Assembly: GCA_014905825.1 (NCBI GenBank)
Contig: JACGCN010000014.1
Span: forward strand, 744,001-808,000
Reading direction: 5' to 3'
Length of the DNA: 64,000 nt
From: Lyophyllum atratum
Taxonomy: Eukaryota; Basidiomycota; Agaricomycetes; Agaricales; Lyophyllaceae
Shown: piece after piece, positions 34,724 through 45,834 of the stretch
Position numbering within the stretch: position 1 is the stretch's first letter
Layout of the letters: each line of letters opens with the position of its first letter
Translations under genes and position numbers: made by a program
The notes under the pieces: generated by a model
The model's input: the letters and a program-made list of their open reading frames with translations, nothing else
What the model was told of the DNA's origin: nothing
Databases searched by the model: none

Positions 34724-36252
34724 TTACTCGTAGTAGTTAACGACGACCTCCTCCCAGGTGGCATATGTCATGGCACCGCTATAGCCAGACAAATGAGGAC
34801 GCTCTCCCTCGGGGTGATTGACAGTCTTACTGCCGCCTCTCAGCGACATTATCTTGTCTGTTCGTTCCTCAAATAGATCGACAAAACCGGCAAACGTGAT
34901 ACTGAATCCATCCTGGGCGCGGAACTGCACGCTATCAGGAAGTCCCCAGGACGATATATGAGCAGTCGAGAGCGCTTGCGCTCGCGGATGCGAAACATGA
35001 TATTTGTGTATGAGTGATGAAGGAGGACTGCTGGAGGATACGACCGCCCATATTGTGGAAGTATCGTCGGATAGTGGGGATATATGGGATTCTAAACGAA
35101 ACTTGGGCTGAGAAATGGCGTTGCCAATCCCTATGCTGGTTACAGGGTCTATTATGTCAATGGACGACGCAAATTCCGCCTCATAGCCTACCAGAGCGTC
35201 GCCTCTCCAGATTTTTAACTCGAGTGTAGACGACGACGGCGCGACGCCCTGTCGCAACACCACAATATGTTCTGGGACAAGGGCAATTTCAAAAAAATTC
35301 TAAGAGCCGTCAATGGAGAACGTAAGCCAATGGTGCTAGAGAGAAAACCTACCGGGGAGACTTCAAGTATAGACCACGCAGACGTGGATATTTGTAAAGT
35401 TATCAAACCTGGGTGATATAGAATGGATACGATAGCAAAATCGCCCCGCAGCTTTAGACGTCGATACGGATTGTCGTGGCCGGTATCTGGGCAGGTCTTG
35501 GTGAGAAGGGAGGTTGACAGCCCCGTTTGCAGATCCAATTTGACTACCTCGAGGTAGCTAAACAGATGAATATTTAGCACAACAACTCGGAATGAATGAA
35601 AATTCCTCTAACTTCTTGCGTATGGCTTCGTATGTGCGGATCTCAAGTAATATAACGACACTTTCGCCGTCGTCAACCATGTCTGCTGAGTAGCGCACGA
35701 CGTCGGCCCGGCTCCAGGAAGACTTATACTCCCATATGAGCCGATCATCGGCGGTACTCCTGCACTCCAAGGCCCCCTCATGTTGAAAGAGGATAAATTG
35801 GCCACCGGGAAGCAGTTGTGGCTCATTGTACCAGGTGAGATTTCCAGGCCCATTGCGGATGTTGGGTTTGAGTATGATCTCCCGCGCTACTACGGGTGGA
35901 CTCTCATCTGGCGTTAACCAAGTGTTGGGGCCATGGACAGTACGTTTCGCTAGTTCGAGGAGCTCGTGAGTGGAGAGATCTTCCAGTCGACGTTCGGGGA
36001 AGAGATCGATGAAGCCGCGCCTGTAAAGATCTGATAGAAGGGCGAGCCAAACGTGTTTCGACGTTGAAAGCGAATGGAGGGTCCGATTGGCCTTTGATGA
36101 TCGTACGCTCGTGAGCACTTAGACTCATGTTAGGCGGAGAACATTACGCGTACCAGGCTGCAAGTGAGGACGGTGGCGATGTCGCATGAACAGAGTATCT
36201 TCAGGAGGATATCCTCGACAAGAACAGGTGTTCTAAGGTTTTCTGTGGACAT
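34724..36252 (-). CDS. F-box family protein E
   Basis: Four exons: 36154-36252, 35613-36091, 35353-35557, 34724-35299 (452 residues). F-box PVLVEDILLKILCSCDIATV and ANRTLHSLSTSKHVWLALL; middle motif QLLPGGQFILFQHEGALECR; end GYSGAMTYATWEEVVVNYYE. Intron positions and phases match C and D exactly. Upstream (36253-36549) is a divergent promoter region shared with the caspase-like gene. Confidence 0.82.
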
Positions 36253-36549
36253 GCCGTCCTTGGGATCTCGTCAAGATGTCAATAAGAGATCCAGTGGTTC
36301 TCCGAGTCCGCGTCACAGCTGTAGCTGGCGGCCTGCAGAATTCAGGAAAGAGTTGTCGCTGTTGTGTTAATTTGGCAGAGTATTTGCGGACCGTGCCCTC
36401 CGAGTAACATCCGTCACCGTCACGCGCTGTTCTGCCATTCTTGGCCGCCGTGGCAAGTGCGCGTCTATCACATCCATCATGCTTCGACCTATACCACGGT
36501 GTTCTACAGTTCTAGAATCTGGAAACCAGTACTCAAATACTTGTGAACG

Positions 36550-38972
36550 ATGATGGCAGATCTTTATGAGCCCAAGTAAAACTCGAAATTTTATTGAGAT
36601 CGAATATCCTGCTAAATTTCGATTCGTAGGTCCCCCATATCTCCCACGTCGCCCTCATCCAGGTTTGAGCAATATGGTAGAAACTATCTCCTGTGAAAGC
36701 TAATGTCCTTGCTCCTCGCAGCATATTCGACGACTCTTTACCCAAGATCTTCGCTCTCATCATCGGGATCAACACTTACGCCTCGCAGGAGTTCGACGAT
36801 CTGACGGCTGCAGTAGGAGACGCTGACAAGTTCGAAGACTTCCTGCGAGATAAGCTCAACGTCCCAGACGAAAATATTACTAATCTGCGAGAAGGAGAGG
36901 CGACACGAGCAAAAATCATCGAGGCCTTCGTCGCATTGCGCGACAACCCTCGGATCATCGAGGACCAAGCAGCAATTGTTATCTACTTTGCAGGACATGG
37001 TGCCTGCGTACCTAAGCCCGTAGGGTGGGCCGACTGGGTCACTGCAAGCGGCGAGATTGAGGTCATGTGCCCAACAGACATGGGTCTCCAGGCTAGCGAT
37101 GAGGAAGAGCCTGTGCCGGGAATCCCTGATCGCACAATCTCTGTACTTTTGAATCACATTTCTGAACTCAAAGGAAATAACATCGTGCGTTTCTCCCGTC
37201 GGTCACGATTAAGGTTCCTGAAACTCCTTCACCAGACTTTGATCCTCGATTGTTGCAGCTCCGGTGGCTTGAATCGAAACCAACATAAAGTCACTGGGGC
37301 GCGAGATATCTCGAACGATCCCATAGCTCAATGCTACGTACCGCGGCAGCTTTTCAACGCTCCCAGTATCCCCCCGGACTGCGATGAGAAGATCCTGTCC
37401 AAGGATTCTGTCCGAGGTGCTGCGGTGGCCCAAGGATTCTCTGGAAAACATCATGCTTCACACGTCCTGCTCGCTGCCTGCGGACGCCAGCAAGTAGCTT
37501 ACGAAGATCCCCGAACTAACAGTGGCCTATTTACTTCCGGTCTTCTGAAGACATTGTCCGGGCTGAACGTCAATGATCTGACCTACACAAATCTCATGCA
37601 CCGCCTAGCGATGCCTAGATGGTGTGTACCAGCTTTGGTGATAGGCTGATGCGAAAAGCTTACCATGTGAGCAGGCAAACGCCGCACTGTGAAGGTCAAC
37701 ACGTTAACAGGCGTCTGTTCAACAAGCGAGCGTTGGGGGCCGACGGGTCTTTCATCCTTGGTCAACTCGAAAAGAAAGAGGACGGATCCACGCGCTACGT
37801 ATTGCATGCGGGAGCTGCGCAAGGTATCACCGAAGGCTCGACCTTTGGGATCCACGCCTCGAACCTTACTTCGGACGTGAAGCACTCCAACCCCTCACTT
37901 GGCGTGTTTGTGGCGTCAAACATCGGAGCGTTCAAGTCCGAGATCAATCTCCCACTGACCACGCCAGCCTTTCCCGTACCCCGTCTTTTCTACTGTAAAC
38001 TTATACGGCGCGGCACAGAGGGCATCAAAATTTTCTGCGAGGACAAGGAGTGGCTTGAAACCGTCTTCCCAGCCCACCTACGCGAAGCTCTCTCGGTGGC
38101 ATTCACCGACAACCCCGCCGTATCATCCCTGCAGCTCACCCTCCTCGACGACAAGGTGCATTTCACGCGGACCGACCCCATGATCACGCCCTGGATAGGG
38201 TCAAACATCCCGCACACCGTAGAAAAGCTAGACCACGATCGCATCCGCGAGATCGTGCGGCGCGCCATCCACTTCAACCACCAGCTCACGCGCACCGCTC
38301 CGGACGATTTCAAGGATGTGTGGATGGAGCTCAGAGTGCTCGAGTCGAAATACAGTGTAGACCATGGCAGCACACTGACCCCCATCGGCCCCAACCTCAT
38401 CGAGAATGAGCCTGCGGGTGTCGTTGTCGATGAGGATGCGAGACTTGGGATGGCCATCCATAACAGGACCGACCTCCCGCTCTACCCCTACCTCTTCTAC
38501 TTTGATCCTTCGGATCTCGTCATCAGTATGTATATTTTCGCTATCTCATTCCAAATGTATATGAGCAGTGACCTACTTCAATCCCGTAGTTGAATGGTAC
38601 ACGCCGCCTTTTGGTGCGGGGCAGGGACGCCTGACGACTGAAGTCGATGCTCCTTTGCCGCCTCGCGGGTATCTGTCTATCGGATATGGAGACGGGGGCT
38701 TTTCGCCGTGGCAGTTCCTCTTGCGCGACGGGGAGGACGTGGATGTTGGGTTCTTCATGCTGTTTCTGTCGACGTCCCCGGCGGACTTTTCGAGCATCTC
38801 GCAGGAATCGCCTTTTGAAGAGAATGTGTCGCGGTTGGGTCGCCTTAAGGCGGCTCAGCTTCCGGATGCGGAGAGGTGGGGTGCGATGCTTTCGACGGTG
38901 GTACAGGTGAGGTATGAGAGGCAGTTGCCGCTGAAGGATGTTAATGGGCTGGGTACCGAGACTTTTGAGTAA
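36550..38972 (+). CDS. Caspase-like protease (peptidase C14 family) with long C-terminal region
   Basis: Six exons: 36550-36575, 36630-36662, 36722-37184, 37236-37621, 37675-38525, 38569-38972 (720 residues). The C14 p20-like domain starts at KIFALIIGINTYAS; catalytic His in IVIYFAGHGA and catalytic Cys in LILDCCSSGG. The p20 domain is followed by about 450 residues of a region common to Agaricomycete caspase-like proteins but of unknown role. Two short 5' exons (26 and 33 nt) were joined by frame; both introns have branch points. Intron 3 (51 nt, 37185-37235) is a multiple of three without stops and sits directly before the catalytic Cys strand. Fungal members are linked to stress and programmed cell death; basic-residue specificity of metacaspases cannot be assumed. 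Confidence 0.85.
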
Positions 38973-39356
38973 GTGGCGGGATTGCTGGACAGCGAGGGGT
39001 GGGAGCGCACGTAGTCAGTCATCAAATGTGGTAGAACTTCTTTGTCCCTCCGTACAGTTTAGCTGGAGACTCATCCTATTCGGTCATCTCTCTTGGACCA
39101 GCATGTCCTTCCTGTAAGTTCCCGCCCCGTTTCCTTTTCGATCGTCGACGAACCTGTCACTGAGCTCCATGCCGGACTACGCTCAATCGATGTACTCGAG
39201 TAAGTTCTAACCTGTGATCTCCTTCCATCCTTAGTCGCAGTGAAGCGCCAAAAACCTGGCCTCGCCCGCCACCTCGCCCGCACTCAAAAGTGTAGAATCC
39301 AATGACACCGCACAGTCAAAACCAAAAGTAAAAACATATAACCAAGAATCATTCAG
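38973..39356. other. Intergenic, no gene seen
   Basis: 3' flank of the caspase-like gene up to the tRNA-Leu end; no supported frame. Confidence 0.5.
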
Positions 39357-39471
39357 TGATGAGAATGGGATTCGAACCCATGCCCCCGGAGGGACCAGAT
39401 TGGTATGAATGCATCATGCAGCCAGCTTTGTAACCTTAGTCTGGCGCCTTGGACCGCTCGGCCATCTCACC
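39357..39471 (-). tRNA. tRNA-Leu(AAG) with intron
   Basis: Reverse complement starts GGTGAGATGGCCGAGCGGTC and ends GGGTTCGAATCCCATTCTCATCA-like. The acceptor stem GGTGAGA/TCTCATC pairs with one G-T wobble. Anticodon stem CCAGA/TCTGG encloses the loop CTAAGG, anticodon AAG, followed by an intron of about 33 nt at the canonical position, and a long variable arm typical of Leu. Confidence 0.88.
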
Positions 39472-39753
39472 ATACATGCTGCCCCCTCGGGGATCCCTTC
39501 CGGTTCTTCTACTTGCTGATGTTGTCGCTTTTGAAGATCGCTCACTTCAGAGCAGTGGGTAGAAGAATCGGGTACACTCTACCAATTTATACCATTCTGG
39601 GACCGAGTGTGGCGCCTTGGAATCCTTGACCACCCCACCCTCCACCCATACACCCATACACCCAGCCCAGCGATCACACCCCAAACCCAAACCCATACCG
39701 TACCAAGCCTAATTATCTGACGTCATCACCCCGTACAACACGAAACTAATATA

Positions 39754-39837
39754 TGCCCTGTGGCTTAGTTGGTTACGGCGTCCGACTGTTAACACTCTCC
39801 AATCGGAAGATCGAGAGTTCAAGTCTCTCCGGGGCAG
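39754..39837 (+). tRNA. tRNA-Asn(GTT) with very short intron
   Basis: Acceptor TGCCCTG pairs with CGGGGCA (one G-T). D-arm GGCTTAGTTGG, anticodon stem TCCGA/TCGGA, loop CTGTTA with anticodon GTT, T-arm GAGAGTTCAAGTCTCTC. Ten extra bases (ACACTCTCCA) after position 37 are best read as an intron; without them the tRNA is 74 nt. Confidence 0.85.
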
Positions 39838-40155
39838 TTATTTTTTCTTCTTCTCCCTTTTGTGGGTGTATTCTCCGAGATACCTCCGTGCCACTTGCTG
39901 ACTCTGCTGAGTCCTTCACCACGGCCCGGGGTATGGTTTTAGTCTTTCACAGTATCCATTCGAGGTAGAGAGTTGAGAGAGGAGCCGGGGGTAATAGGTT
40001 ACATACATGTTCGACACGATCCTCGTTCCGAATCCGCTTTACATAGAGGCCGTCATGTAGATGTCCACGGCGTAGCTACATGGAGTATAGTATGTTGATA
40101 GGTGTATCATGTATGTCGAGGTAATACAAAGAAAACGGGCAGGCGACAAAGGCGA
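39838..40155. other. Intergenic, no gene seen
   Basis: Starts with a T-run (TTATTTTTTCTTCTTC) just after the tRNA, a plausible Pol III terminator; the rest is 3' flank of the iron transporter. Confidence 0.5.
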
Positions 40156-41251
40156 TTATCCTTCAAGCGCCTTCACGATACCGAACGCGGCCCCGGCTGC
40201 AAGGCCTCCTACCAACAGCGTACTGACCGCGCCCCAAACATATCCAGTGGTACCTACACCAGCACCCGTAACGTGAGCCTTCACCGCGCCGAAGACGAGA
40301 AGGACTATGCCGGTGACGATGGAGGAGTATATGAGCGCAATGTGTGCGCGGGGGATGAAAAAGTAGGGTAATAGAGGGATGAGGCCACCGATGAGGTAGC
40401 CCATGCCGATGGTAAACGCCGAGATGTACAGACGCCTATTCGGGACCTCCTCTGCACATATACATATTCTGAGTCAGCCATGCAAAGAAACCAAGGGCGA
40501 GGAAAGTAAGAGGACGTACCCAGGCCCAGCCCGAATTTCAACAGGAACGCAGTGACCCCCACATCCTTACTCCACCTCAAACTCGCCGTCTCCTCATCCG
40601 CATTGCGATGCCCATCCTCATTTGACCCCACCTCCACCTCCCTCAAACTCCGCGCCACAGCGCTACACGTCTTCTCATCCACCCCCACCGGCCCCAGCAC
40701 ATCCGCCACCTCCCTCTCCATCTCCCCGTCACAACTCCGGACGACCCGGGCGGCGGTCTGCTGCTTGAGGTACAGGTAGTGGTCGCGCTCGGACTGGGAG
40801 GCGAGGAAGCCGCCGATGCCCATGGAGATGGCGCCGGCGATGAGCTCGGCGACGCCGCCGAGGATGACGAGCTTGGATTCGCCGAGGGAGGAGAGGCCGG
40901 CTGTTAGGGCGAAGGGGACGGTGAGGCCGTCGGAGAGGCCTATTACGCTGTGGGGGTGTTTAGTATACGGGAAGGGGAGAGGGAGATCGGGGTAAGGAAG
41001 GAAAGGGGGGGTACTCACACGTCGCGGACGACATCGGGGTCGATGAGGGTGCGCTGGTCGGCTTTGAGCTCTTTGCAGCAGATACCGTCATCTCGCGTGG
41101 GCCGGGCACACTTTGCGGATAAGGGTATGCTGGAGCCTGTGCGCGATAGCTTGACGGGCCATACGGGGGGCTTCTGTGGGTGTGTGGTATCACGAGCGGG
41201 GAGAGGTACGGCGGGGGGAGGGGAGGAGGAGGAGGAGGAGGAGGAGGACAT
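40156..41251 (-). CDS. Vacuolar iron/manganese transporter, VIT1/CCC1 family
   Basis: Three exons: 41019-41251, 40520-40947, 40156-40451 (318 residues). Moves cytosolic Fe2+/Mn2+ into the vacuole. Family marks: VVIGLSDGLTVPFALTAGLS in helix 1, ELIAGAISMGIGGFLASQSE, then a soluble metal-binding segment with many Glu (about 40540-40760), and helices 3-5 with GMGYLIGGLIPLLPYFF and a Gly/Ala-rich last helix. The N-terminus begins with nine serines from an AGG/GAG-type microsatellite. Divergent from the SDR gene. Confidence 0.92.
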
Positions 41252-41565
41252 GGTGGATGCGGGTAGAGCGCTTGTGGAAAATGAGTGTGCCGTGTTCGGA
41301 GATGTGACGTAATACGCTTGTGACGATAACGCACGCTGATCGGTAAATTTAAGCTCTTAGATCTTAGATCTTGACCCGGACCGTACTCTTACGCTGCTTG
41401 CCAAGAGCAGGCCAGCGGTATGTACGTTCGACACATCCCAGGACCCAAACGAGGGAAATGCTATCCAGGGCCAGCGACAACGACGAGAAGAGTGACGCCG
41501 ATCGCTATGACCCATGACGACGCCAGTGACGCCATTGAAATTCTCCCGACTTGACCTCCGCCGCC
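41252..41565. promoter_or_regulatory. Shared 314-bp divergent promoter of VIT1/CCC1 and SDR genes
   Basis: Start codons of two divergent genes are 314 bp apart, so cis elements are probably shared. A tandem TCTTAGATCTTAGATCT lies near 41355-41375. No clear GATA-type iron-regulator site was found by eye. Confidence 0.5.
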
Positions 41566-42557
41566 ATGGTCTCCCTCTCCGAAGCCAAAGCCGTCAACGC
41601 ATCCTACAAACCCCCCTACATCCCCACCGCCATCTTCGTCGGCGGCACCTCCGGCATCGGCCGCGCCATGGCCGCCCACCTCGCCCGCACCACCAACGGC
41701 GCCTGCAAAATCATCATCATCGGACGCAACCCCACCGCCGCCTCTGACCTCCTCGCCTCCCTCCCACCGCCCCCACCCGCCTCCGGCGTGACGCACGAGT
41801 TCGTGCAGTGCGACGTGCGCCTCATGAAGAACGTGCACGCTACGGCGGGGGCGCTCAAGGCGCAGCTTGGGAAGGTGAATTTTTTGGTGCTGAGTACGGG
41901 GGTGTTAAGGCTGGGTGGGAGGAAGGACACGGAGGAGGGGGTGGATGAGAAGCTGGCGCTGATATATTATTCGCGCTGGGCGTTCGTGCATGATTTGATG
42001 CCGCTGTTGGAGGCGGCTGCGGGGAAGGGGGAGGAGGCGAAGGTGATGTCGGTGTTGGCGGCGGGGACGCCGCTGTGTGGGGAGGTGGATCTGGATGATT
42101 TGGGGATGGTTAGGAGTTATGGGGGGTTCAAGGCGATGAGGGTGGCGCCGACGTATAATGATCTCATGTTGGAGGTATGGTTTCGTCACCTTTTCTTGCT
42201 ATGTTCAAGAGGAATCTCTGATCTGATAGCGTGTACTGGCAGAAATTTGCCGCCCTCCACCCCAAGGTGTCCTTCACGCACGTGTACCCAGGCACCGTCC
42301 TCACGAACATCTTCTTCCCCACGACCTTTCCGTGGAAGCTCCTCAACCCCCTCATCTACGCCATTGTCTGGCCCTTCAGTACCTCCCCCGACACATGTGC
42401 GGAGTACATGTGGTGCGCGCTGCATACTGCTGGGCCTGGATTCCATCGCATGGGTGAGCGGGCGCAGGACCGGGGAATGGCGTATTATAAGGGCACGGAA
42501 GAGGCGAGGGAGAAACTTTGGGAGCATACGAAGGAGGTTACGAAGTCGGAAGGCTGA
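41566..42557 (+). CDS. Short-chain dehydrogenase/reductase-like protein
   Basis: Two exons: 41566-42174 and 42243-42557 (307 residues). Rossmann start IFVGGTSGIGRAMAAHLA, with IIIIGRN after strand 2 (an Arg that favours NADPH) and CDVRLMKN; NFLVLSTGVL stands where classical SDRs have NNAG. The segment expected to hold YxxxK reads APTYNDLMLE, so the Lys is missing and the active site is atypical. C-terminus VYPGTVLTNIFF is common in this group. Reaction unknown. The start at 41566 follows a C-rich leader. Confidence 0.85.
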
Positions 42558-42579
42558 CTGATTGACCAGGAGGGGGGAC

Positions 42580-43101
42580 TATGCTGCAAAAGGACCGATC
42601 CAAAATCCTCCAAATCGGCCGTTTCTGTCACGACCAATTTGCCCGATTTCTGTACGCCGGCGGATCGGGTGCGCCCAAGGTGCGCCGAAAAACGGTAATT
42701 TCTGTACGCCCAAGTGATCGAACCTGCAGTTCTCCTCCTAAATCGATTACGACGACACATAGCTAACTTTAGGGGCGCATAGGCATGTAGAATAATGTAG
42801 AATAGCGAAAGAAACAAGAAACTGTCTTAGGTATACCATCCTAGTCGCCGTCAGACTCAGAATCGAACTCGTGAGTCAGGTTCAGAAGGCTTAGAGGTGG
42901 CCAACCGAACTGTTGCTTGCGAGTGGCTTCAACATAAGGATTCAGCGCCTGCGCAGCGCCGTTAACATCGTGTAACGAGTCCTTCGACCGAGAGTACAGC
43001 TGTTGAGCGCTGAGCATCTAGTCCGAGGTTAAGAATATTCATGGATGAGCATCGGTGCTCGTCGACCCTTGCTTTTGGTTTCTTTCGGGTTTTCTGTACG
43101 C
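42580..43101. mobile_element. Possible transposon relic with repeated TTTCTGTACGC motifs
   Basis: TTTCTGTACGCC occurs identically at 42647-42658 and 42699-42710, and TTTCTGTACGC at 43091-43101, all in one orientation. Between them the minus strand (43018 to about 42842) has an open frame ending LTHEFDSESDGD and stop, preceded by LYSRSKDSLHDVNGAAQAL. An acidic C-terminus beside repeated terminal-like motifs suggests a truncated DNA transposon or a gene fragment; no transposase motif is visible. Confidence 0.35.
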
Positions 43102-43241
43102 ATCCGGATCGGTCATGTACCCAACTCTCAACGTTTCCCAGACGCACCGAAATACCAGATGCATGCCATGTATGATATGATAAAAGTACAAAATGACTCC
43201 CCTTCTCCCCCTCCCAGAACTACACCCGACCCCACGCGATA

Positions 43242-43992
43242 TCAGTCCTCCCTCTCCAAAAACCCCACCCCCCCAGCCCTCACCTTCCCCATAAAACTCT
43301 CATACCACTTCACGATCACATTCATCGGCACCGCCAGCTCCGGGCTCACCCCCCCTCCCACAAAGCCCGCCACATAATTAAACAGGTGCTTCACAATCCG
43401 TTCCGCCAACAGCGTCGGGTCCTTCCCCACCCCATTTCCCTCCCCTCCTGCGCGAGCCATCGTGGTGGGGAGGGTGGCGAGCTGGGCCTGAATTTGGGGG
43501 AGGGGCTCGATGGAGAGGCCGAGGACGGCGGTGACGTCGTTGGTTGTGGTTGTGGTGGGTTGAGTGGGGGAGGTGGAGGAGAAGGCGGTGTGGGAGGTGG
43601 AGGAGGAGGGTTGGTTGAAGGTGCCGCGGAGTCGGAAGATGGCGGAGGGTTTTTCGTTGGAGATCCTGCATGTCATTGTCATGATCAGTGTTCGTGTTAA
43701 TGTTGTGGGATGAGCGGGAGACTCACATCCCAAGAAGCTGAAACCCTTTCCCAGGCCAATAAAAATGGACACTCGCGCCGTATCCGTCCGGAAACGGTAC
43801 TAAAATGAGCGGAATATGAGAGATCGGATCGAGGGCCTCTTGTAGGTGTTAACGAGACGTACTTGTTCCGAGGAGGAACACCATGACGTGGTTTATCGTG
43901 CTAGCAGCGGGCAGCTCGAAGTAAGCGTGCGTCTCGTCGACTTGTTGGAGGTTCGTCTGCATGAGACGGCCTGCGACGCAGCATCCGAACAT
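43242..43992 (-). CDS. Hikeshi/OPI10 family protein
   Basis: Three exons: 43863-43992, 43727-43799, 43242-43665 (208 residues). Hikeshi imports Hsp70 into the nucleus on heat stress; the yeast relative is Opi10. Family features: start [65 protein letters not shown], and C-terminal HLFNYVAGF then [20 protein letters not shown]. The middle linker is Ser/Thr/Gln-rich. A second Hsp70-linked gene besides the BAG gene. Confidence 0.93.
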
Positions 43993-45149
43993 CGTGCCTC
44001 CCGATTAGACTTTAGTTGCTAGAGTTGGAGTTGGGGGTGTCGAGCGCTGAGAGAATCTTAGGACGCGGGATGGTGGGGATCCGGGGAGAGGGCGCTGCGT
44101 GTAGGGCTGGTGTGGTCAGGATGGAGGGGGCGACATGCTTTGAATTTTTGTACGACGCGGAAGCTGGAAGAATGTGGCGGAATATCTGGACGGCGTCACA
44201 TGATTGTGATGCGAACGTTGAATCAAGTTTGAACCAAGTCCCTTCGTTCTCTCGGTCTGGTCATGCCACTGGTATGGCTGTCCTGCTACGTCGATTGCAC
44301 TCTCCCTGGCGTTAACGCTGTCGTTGTACAGGATTCTCAATACGCACCTCTATTGGCAGCATGACACACACATCGGACCCGCTGGAGATTTAGACATGAA
44401 ATAACCCATCGTCAAGCAATTTTATAGGCTATGACAGACTCGTGAAGCCGACTTGATGTCTGACCCAGCTATCCGTGCTCTGGAGTTTGGGGATACTGTG
44501 CAACGTGAATCCCGATCCTAAGAATATCCGTAATCGAGAGTCTGCGTGATTTTGCCGTCGTATTCTGATTCATCTACCGAGGTGTGTGAAGATCATCATC
44601 AGGAGGCGGTTACTCATGATACTATGTACAGCATCGCCTGCGACGATCGATATCGAGAATGGCTGGCCGCAGAGTTGACGCTCATCGCGATTGTTTCGAC
44701 ATCGCTTTCTTGCTGGAACGCATCGTTTCACCTAGCAATGTAGAGCCAAGGCCCATGCACCTGCGCATCTACTGTATCGATCGACATATCGTCTCTCGCC
44801 GGTTCCGCCCTCTATTTGTATTCCAATCTCTCCCCGGTACAGGATGACTGTAGGATACTATGGGCAGTCGTGATGCATTCCCATCGTGTTTTTGAGTAAG
44901 AACTATGGCGGATGAATATCGCATTTCTCATCTGAGATCGCAGCCGCTTTTCCATCTCCGTATATATGGTGTTTATCGTAGTCCTGCTTGTTATTTCCTT
45001 CATGGTATTGCCGAAGTTTTTGACCCTCACTGCTACTCTAAAGAAATCGTGGAGAACGCAGTGCTTACTTGGTGCGAAGCGTAAATTTTGTGAACACAGC
45101 TTTGCCGGGACAGGCGTAGGTAGGAAAATCTGAAATATGGATATGGATA
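43993..45149. other. 1.16-kb intergenic region, no gene seen
   Basis: Hikeshi promoter on the left; the rest holds only short frames without support, up to the edge of the inverted duplication. Confidence 0.5.
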
Positions 45150-45355
45150 CATCGTCTTAGTGGTGGGTCAGTCGGATCCGAGGTTCGCGAGCACGTTGAG
45201 GCAGATTTTGAGATGCAGGCGGCAGTTCGATACGACTGTCGACATCGTACCGCGGATTCAGAAGGAGAGCAGAGGGGGAAAAAAAAGGAAGTCTGGGCTT
45301 CCTGAGACTCGCAAGGAGTGAAGCGGTGCCAAAGATTGTACTGCAACATTGGGAT

Positions 45356-45416
45356 GCCGAAGCATCACGGAATCCCCTAGTAAAAGGCGAGGGGATTGTT
45401 TGTTTGATGCTTCGGC
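45356..45416. repeat. Two-step perfect hairpin, right copy
   Basis: GCCGAAGCATC (45356-45366) pairs with GATGCTTCGGC (45406-45416), enclosing AATCCCCT and AGGGGATT, the same structure as at 5141-5201 in opposite orientation. Confidence 0.8.
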
Positions 45417-45834
45417 TGTTGCTGTGATATATTTGGAAAGTTGCGACCGACTCATCGAGTTTTTGCTTTTTGTTGGGCCGACGGGTTGCGGCTGTGCTGT
45501 TCAGCACCACGACAATTGCCACTGAGCGCCGTCGGACTTGTTGAGTGTCTTCCACATCACCGTGTACATGACATCGAGCCGACGCCCACACACTCTTCGA
45601 ACGCGATCCGTGGCCACCGCTGGACCCTTCACTTGATGCCGCAACCATCGACTGCAAGCTAAGTATGCTTCTCTGTGGGTTTCAAGGGACAGGTTACAGC
45701 TCGATTGGAGTCATCAACCCCGTCACAAAAAGCGCCCAGGATTCGATATCAGCCGGCTTACCGTCCGTCACCGTCTAAGATCAGCAAGGTCGCACTTTTA
45801 AACTCCCCACAACAACATCTAGCATTCTATTCCC

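Noticed and set aside
40500..41312. Proline/Ser-rich open frames opposite the VIT1 exons
   Set aside because: Produced by the GAG/AGG microsatellite and GC-rich coding sequence on the other strand.
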